Of a DNA stretch of 37,332 bases, positions 34,091-37,332 are shown piece by piece (position 1 is the first letter of the stretch; each line of letters opens with the position of its first letter). The position numbers and the translations under genes are program-made. Source of the stretch: Bordetella parapertussis (GTDB lineage Bacteria; Pseudomonadota; Gammaproteobacteria; Burkholderiales; Casimicrobiaceae); NCBI GenBank assembly GCA_943331295.2, contig CALQLA020000048.1, forward strand, positions 1-37,332, in the 5' to 3' direction. The notes beneath the pieces are model-generated. The model did not search any database, was not told the DNA's origin, and was given only the letters and a program-made list of their open reading frames with translations.

Positions 34091-35131
34091 TCAGACCTTG
34101 ATCTCGCGGTTGAAGCGGTCGATCGCGGCGCTGCGCCCCTCGTTTATCTTCTTCCAGTCCTGGAAGATCAGCTTCGACAGGTCGGCGGGTGTCTTCGCGA
34201 TCTTCGCCTTCATGATCGGCGTCAGCGGCACCTTGGCGAGCGTCGGGATGATGTCGTACGGCGGCTTCGTCTGCTCGACCTGGATCTCGGGCGTGATCGC
34301 GCCCTCGATGTAGGTGAACGCGAGGTCGGGGCGCGGCGTTCCCTTCGTGATGTGCAGGCTGGTCCGCCACGCGACCGGGCCGCTGTCCGGCACCACGAAC
34401 TCGATGTCGACGCCCTTCGCCTTCAGCGTCTCGACGAAGTTGAAGTTGTAGGGCGCGATGTCGATCTGTTCCTGCTGGAACAGCGTGGCGTGGGCACCCA
34501 GGTTCGACGAGATCGCGCTGACGTTGGGCAGCAGTTCGCGCAGCGCCTTGAAGGCGGGCTCGAGGTTGGTCTCGCTGCCGCCCTTGAGGCGCGCGATCTC
34601 CACCATGAACGCCATCCCGAGCGTGCTGTTCAGCGACGTGAGGCCGACGCGGCCCTTGTACGCCGGGTTCCACAGGTCGTTCCAGGACTTGGGCGGCGTC
34701 TTGATCTTCTTCGGGTTGTAGGCGATGCCGATCACCTGCATCGATATCTTCGGCCCCCACTCGTCCTGGAACATCGGTGCGAGGCCCTTGAAGTTGGCCG
34801 ACTTGTCGGCCGGGTACTTGAGGAACAGGTCCTGCTTCAGCGCGTCGAGCAGCGGGCCTTCGTCCATGATCGCCACGTCGAAGGGCGGCTTGCCGCCCGC
34901 GGCGGCCAGTTTCGCCACCTGGTCGGTCGCGAGCTGGATCGTGAGCGTCGCATCGGCTTTCGTCGCCTTCCTGAACCACGGGATCAGGATCTTCGAGTGC
35001 GCGTCGTTCCACGTGCCGGGGAACGTGGCCGCGACCAGCGTTTCGGCGGCGAAGGCGTGGCCGGGCAGCAGCGCGCCGGCGGAAAGGCCAAGCGACGCGG
35101 CCAGGAATTCCCTGCGTTTCCATGCATTCAT
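34091..35131 (-). CDS. ABC transporter substrate-binding protein, spermidine/putrescine (PotD) type
   Basis: The 346-residue protein has a twin-arginine-like leader (KRREFLAASLG then a hydrophobic stretch and HAFAAE) and a binding fold with TFPGTWNDAHSKILIPWF, DVAIMDEGPLLDALK, IGIAYNPKKIK and PPKSWNDLWNPAYKGRVG, the last typical of PotD and iron-type binding proteins. It begins 48 bases after the ATPase stop and ends 8 bases before the first permease start. The transporter may bind a polyamine, opine or another small cation; the ligand is unknown. The protein itself looks complete although both permeases are damaged. Confidence 0.88.
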   Translation of the reverse strand: MNAWKRREFLAASLGLSAGALLPGHAFAAETLVAATFPGTWNDAHSKILIPWFRKATKADATLTIQLATDQVAKLAAAGGKPPFDVAIMDEGPLLDALKQDLFLKYPADKSANFKGLAPMFQDEWGPKISMQVIGIAYNPKKIKTPPKSWNDLWNPAYKGRVGLTSLNSTLGMAFMVEIARLKGGSETNLEPAFKALRELLPNVSAISSNLGAHATLFQQEQIDIAPYNFNFVETLKAKGVDIEFVVPDSGPVAWRTSLHITKGTPRPDLAFTYIEGAITPEIQVEQTKPPYDIIPTLAKVPLTPIMKAKIAKTPADLSKLIFQDWKKINEGRSAAIDRFNREIKV

Positions 35132-35179
35132 GACGGGGCTCTCGGGGTGGGTCAGGGGGGGGGCAGTGACTCTGGTCGT

Positions 35180-36328
35180 TCACTGCCGGGGATAAATCTG
35201 GCCGGCGCCGGAGGTGGCGGGCTCGAAATGGACCGGCGCGCCCGGCGCCAGCGGCCGCGAATGCTCGTCGCGGGGCTGGTTGATTTTCAGCGCGGCGCCG
35301 GCGGCCTCGACCTCGTACACGGTGATGGGGCCGAGAGGCAGCACCACGCGGACGAAGCCCGCCACGCGACCGGGCCCTGCGCCGCCGGTGATCGCGAGGC
35401 GCTCCGGCCGGATCGACCAGATCGCGGCGACGCCCGGCACCAGCGCCGGATCGGGCGTCCCGGCGGTCGCGACGGTGATGGCGGTGTCGCCCAGCGCCGC
35501 GACGATCGCCGAGGGCTCGCGGCGCAGCACGCGCACGGGCACCTGGTTCGTGGTGCCGACGAACTGGTTGACGAACAGCGTCGCCGGCCGGTCGTAGATG
35601 TCGACGGGCGGCGCGCACTGCTCGACGTTGCCGCGATTCAGCACGGCGATCCGGTCGGCCATGCTCATCGCCTCCTCCTGGTCGTGCGTGACCAGGATCG
35701 TCGTGATGCCGTACTCGCGCTGCAGGCGCTTGACCTCGATCTGCATGTCGAGGCGCAGGTTCTTGTCGAGCGCGCCGAACGGCTCGTCGAGCAGGAGGAT
35801 CTTGGGGTCGACGGCCAGCGCGCGCGCCAGCGCGATCCGCTGCTGCTGGCCGCCGGAGAGCTGGCGCGGCAGCCGCGCCGCGAAATCCTGCATCCGGACG
35901 AGCGCCAGCATCTCGTCCACCTTCGCCGCGACGGCAGCGCGCGCGACGTGGCGCGCCTCAAGCCCGTACGCGATGTTCTCGCCGACGGTCATGTGCGGGA
36001 ACAGCGCGTAGTTCTGGAACACGATGCCGACGCCGCGCTGCACGGTCGGCAGGTGGTCGACCGGTACGCCGTCGAACAGCACGCGGCCAGACGTCTGGCG
36101 CTGGAAGCCGGCGATGATCCGCAGCAGCGTGGTCTTGCCGCAGCCGCTGGGGCCGAGCAGCGCGACGAGCTCGCCCGGCGCCACCTGGAGCGAGATGTCG
36201 TTGGCTGCGACGAGCGTGCCGAAGCGCTGCGTGATGCCTTCGAGCGTCAGCGTGTGGCCGTGCTGCCCCGCATTGGTGCGCGCCGCCGTGCCGGATTGGG
36301 GCGCCGTTGGCGCCGCCACGTCGGCCAT
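35180..36328 (-). CDS. ABC transporter ATPase, PotA type
   Basis: The 382-residue ATPase has Walker A GPSGCGKTT (59-67), Q-loop FQNYALFPHM, signature LSGGQQQR, Walker B ILLLDEP, and THDQEEAMSMADR. A C-terminal TOBE domain follows, as in PotA and related polyamine/thiamine/iron importers. About 30 flexible residues lead the protein. It is the first gene of the minus-strand operon. All motifs are intact. Confidence 0.93.
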   Translation of the reverse strand: MADVAAPTAPQSGTAARTNAGQHGHTLTLEGITQRFGTLVAANDISLQVAPGELVALLGPSGCGKTTLLRIIAGFQRQTSGRVLFDGVPVDHLPTVQRGVGIVFQNYALFPHMTVGENIAYGLEARHVARAAVAAKVDEMLALVRMQDFAARLPRQLSGGQQQRIALARALAVDPKILLLDEPFGALDKNLRLDMQIEVKRLQREYGITTILVTHDQEEAMSMADRIAVLNRGNVEQCAPPVDIYDRPATLFVNQFVGTTNQVPVRVLRREPSAIVAALGDTAITVATAGTPDPALVPGVAAIWSIRPERLAITGGAGPGRVAGFVRVVLPLGPITVYEVEAAGAALKINQPRDEHSRPLAPGAPVHFEPATSGAGQIYPRQ

Positions 36329-36530
36329 CGCTGCTCCCGTCGCCCCGGTGCGTCCTCAGGCGCCGCGCCGATGCGCGACACCCGGCCGCGACCGGTAGCG
36401 AACTGACTCCCAGTAGCGATTAGCAGGAACCGTGCCGCCGCCGCGGCGAGACGGCGCGGCAGCCAGGCGGGTGACGCGGGAGAGGGGCGGCCCTGCTGGC
36501 GCGGGGCGGGCAGGCCCGCACGACGCGCAA

Positions 36531-36962
36531 TCAGGCGGCGAGTTCGGCGTCCATCGTGATCACGATCGACGGGGCGAGGGCGCGCGACAGCACGCACTGC
36601 GCCTTCGCGCCGGATGCGATCTCGGCAAAGCGCGCGGCGGCGATGTCGGGAACGCGGGCACGCGTCATCAGGTGGACCGCGGTGACCGTCGGCTTGCCGT
36701 CCACGGTGTCCATCGTCAGCACGGCCTCGGTGTCGATCGCGTCGGCGGTGAAGCCCTCGTTGTTCAGCGTGAACGACAGCGCCATCGTGAAGCACCCGGC
36801 GTGCGCTGCCGCGAGCAGTTCCTCGGGATTGGTGCCCTTGCCGTCGCCGAAGCGGGCCTTGAACGAATAGGGCGTCTCTTGCAGCGTCCCGCTCTGGGTC
36901 GAAAGCTTGCCGGAGCCGTCCTGCGTGCTGCCCTGCCAGCGGGCGGAAGCTCTGCGCTGCAT
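36531..36962 (-). CDS. osmC: Organic hydroperoxide peroxidase OsmC
   Basis: The 143-residue protein has the same length as E. coli OsmC and shares [20 protein letters not shown] and [10 protein letters not shown]. The peroxidatic and resolving cysteines are Cys57 and Cys123. OsmC reduces organic hydroperoxides with thiol donors, as a stress defence. The second ATG is chosen as the start because AGGAG lies six bases before it, too close to the first ATG. It is monocistronic and diverges from the sulfhydrylase gene. Confidence 0.93.
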   Translation of the reverse strand: MQRRASARWQGSTQDGSGKLSTQSGTLQETPYSFKARFGDGKGTNPEELLAAAHAGCFTMALSFTLNNEGFTADAIDTEAVLTMDTVDGKPTVTAVHLMTRARVPDIAAARFAEIASGAKAQCVLSRALAPSIVITMDAELAA

Positions 36963-36989
36963 GTACATCTCCTGATGGGACGGATTCCA

Positions 36990-37018
36990 ATTCTAGTCCC
37001 GGCGCCGCTCGCGCGGAA
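36990..37018 (-). promoter_or_regulatory. Promoter candidate for osmC
   Basis: On the minus strand TAGAAT (36995-36990) is a near-consensus -10 box about 28 bases before the osmC ATG, with a weak TTCCGC at the -35 position (37018-37013) and a 17-base spacer. A poor -35 with a good -10 suits a stress-sigma or activated promoter. Confidence 0.4.
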
Positions 37019-37087
37019 GCGCGGTGCCGCGGCGACGGCCCCGATGCGCTACCATGATGCCGGCCCGCTCCGCCGCAGCCATCACCG

Positions 37088-37332
37088 ATGACCAAGCCCA
37101 AGACCACGCATTTCGACACGCTGTCGCTGCACGCCGGCGCCCGGCCCGATCCCGCCACCGGCGCGCGCGCGACGCCGATCTACCAGACGTCGTCGTTCGT
37201 CTTCCCGGACAGCGACGCTGCGGCGGCGCTCTTCAACATGGAGAGCGCAGGCCACGTCTATTCGCGGATCTCGAACCCCACCTGCGCGGTGCTCGAGGAG
37301 CGGATCGCGGCCCTCGAGGGCGGCGTCGGCGC
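37088..37332 (+). CDS. O-acetylhomoserine sulfhydrylase-like enzyme (5' part)
   Basis: The first 81 codons, cut by the window end, read as a Cys/Met-metabolism PLP enzyme: [18 protein letters not shown], then [15 protein letters not shown] and [22 protein letters not shown]. This opening is typical of O-acetylhomoserine aminocarboxypropyltransferases (MetY), which make homocysteine from sulfide. The PLP lysine lies beyond the window. Cystathionine-type relatives are less likely because of the FDTLSLHAG start. Confidence 0.85.
   Translation, partial: MTKPKTTHFDTLSLHAGARPDPATGARATPIYQTSSFVFPDSDAAAALFNMESAGHVYSRISNPTCAVLEERIAALEGGVG

Noticed and set aside
36329..36530. A small gene or RNA between the PotA-type gene and osmC
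   Set aside because: Only GC-rich short repeats are visible, with no start, ribosome site or conserved peptide.

Overview
The window reads as a stretch of a high-GC betaproteobacterial chromosome, most likely Burkholderiales. Supports are the very high GC with long antisense open frames, an orphan TctC-type binding protein, a DctPQM TRAP system, DUF3563-like small proteins, and two families of dispersed palindromic repeats of the kind common between Burkholderiales genes. No rRNA, tRNA, CRISPR array, insertion sequence or prophage gene was seen.

Positions 1-23800 are a sugar-acid catabolic island. A MhpD-like hydratase (minus) diverges from a XylX-like 2-keto-3-deoxypentonate dehydratase and an alpha-ketoglutarate-semialdehyde dehydrogenase, the lower half of a Weimberg-type pathway. 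A minus-strand operon follows (GlucD-like enolase-superfamily dehydratase, DHRS6-like SDR, FAH-family hydrolase, TctC binding protein), fitting dehydration, C4 oxidation and hydrolytic cleavage of a sugar acid. It diverges from a FadR-type GntR regulator across an intergenic region with a clear inverted-repeat operator. Downstream of the regulator on the plus strand lie an L-idonate 5-dehydrogenase homologue, a TRAP transporter, a second enolase-superfamily enzyme, a GarD/UxaA dehydratase, a complete CUT1 sugar ABC transporter, an IlvD/Edd-type (L-arabinonate dehydratase-like) enzyme, a monohaem cytochrome c and a ureidoglycolate-lyase-family cupin. The IlvD-type enzyme supplies the dehydration step that XylX and the aldehyde dehydrogenase would complete to 2-oxoglutarate.

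Positions 23800-29430 are mixed accessory genes: an operon of three very small proteins divergent from a LysR regulator, a SAM methyltransferase, an M14 metallocarboxypeptidase, a GFA-family protein, and the remnants of a RidA-like gene and an HSL-type esterase gene that have lost their centres.

Positions 29430-37332 hold a minus-strand set of RraA-like aldolase plus a UxaA-family dehydratase split into SAF and catalytic polypeptides; a PA0069-type radical SAM protein; a transthyretin-like (HIUase) protein; a spermidine/putrescine-type ABC operon with intact ATPase and binding protein but two truncated permease genes; OsmC; and the start of an O-acetylhomoserine sulfhydrylase-like gene cut by the window end.

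The most unusual points are the density of unrelated sugar-acid dehydratases and transporters in one locus, the split UxaA/RraA module, the two places where adjacent genes have lost internal segments, and the dispersed palindromes, one of which extends an apparent reading frame.
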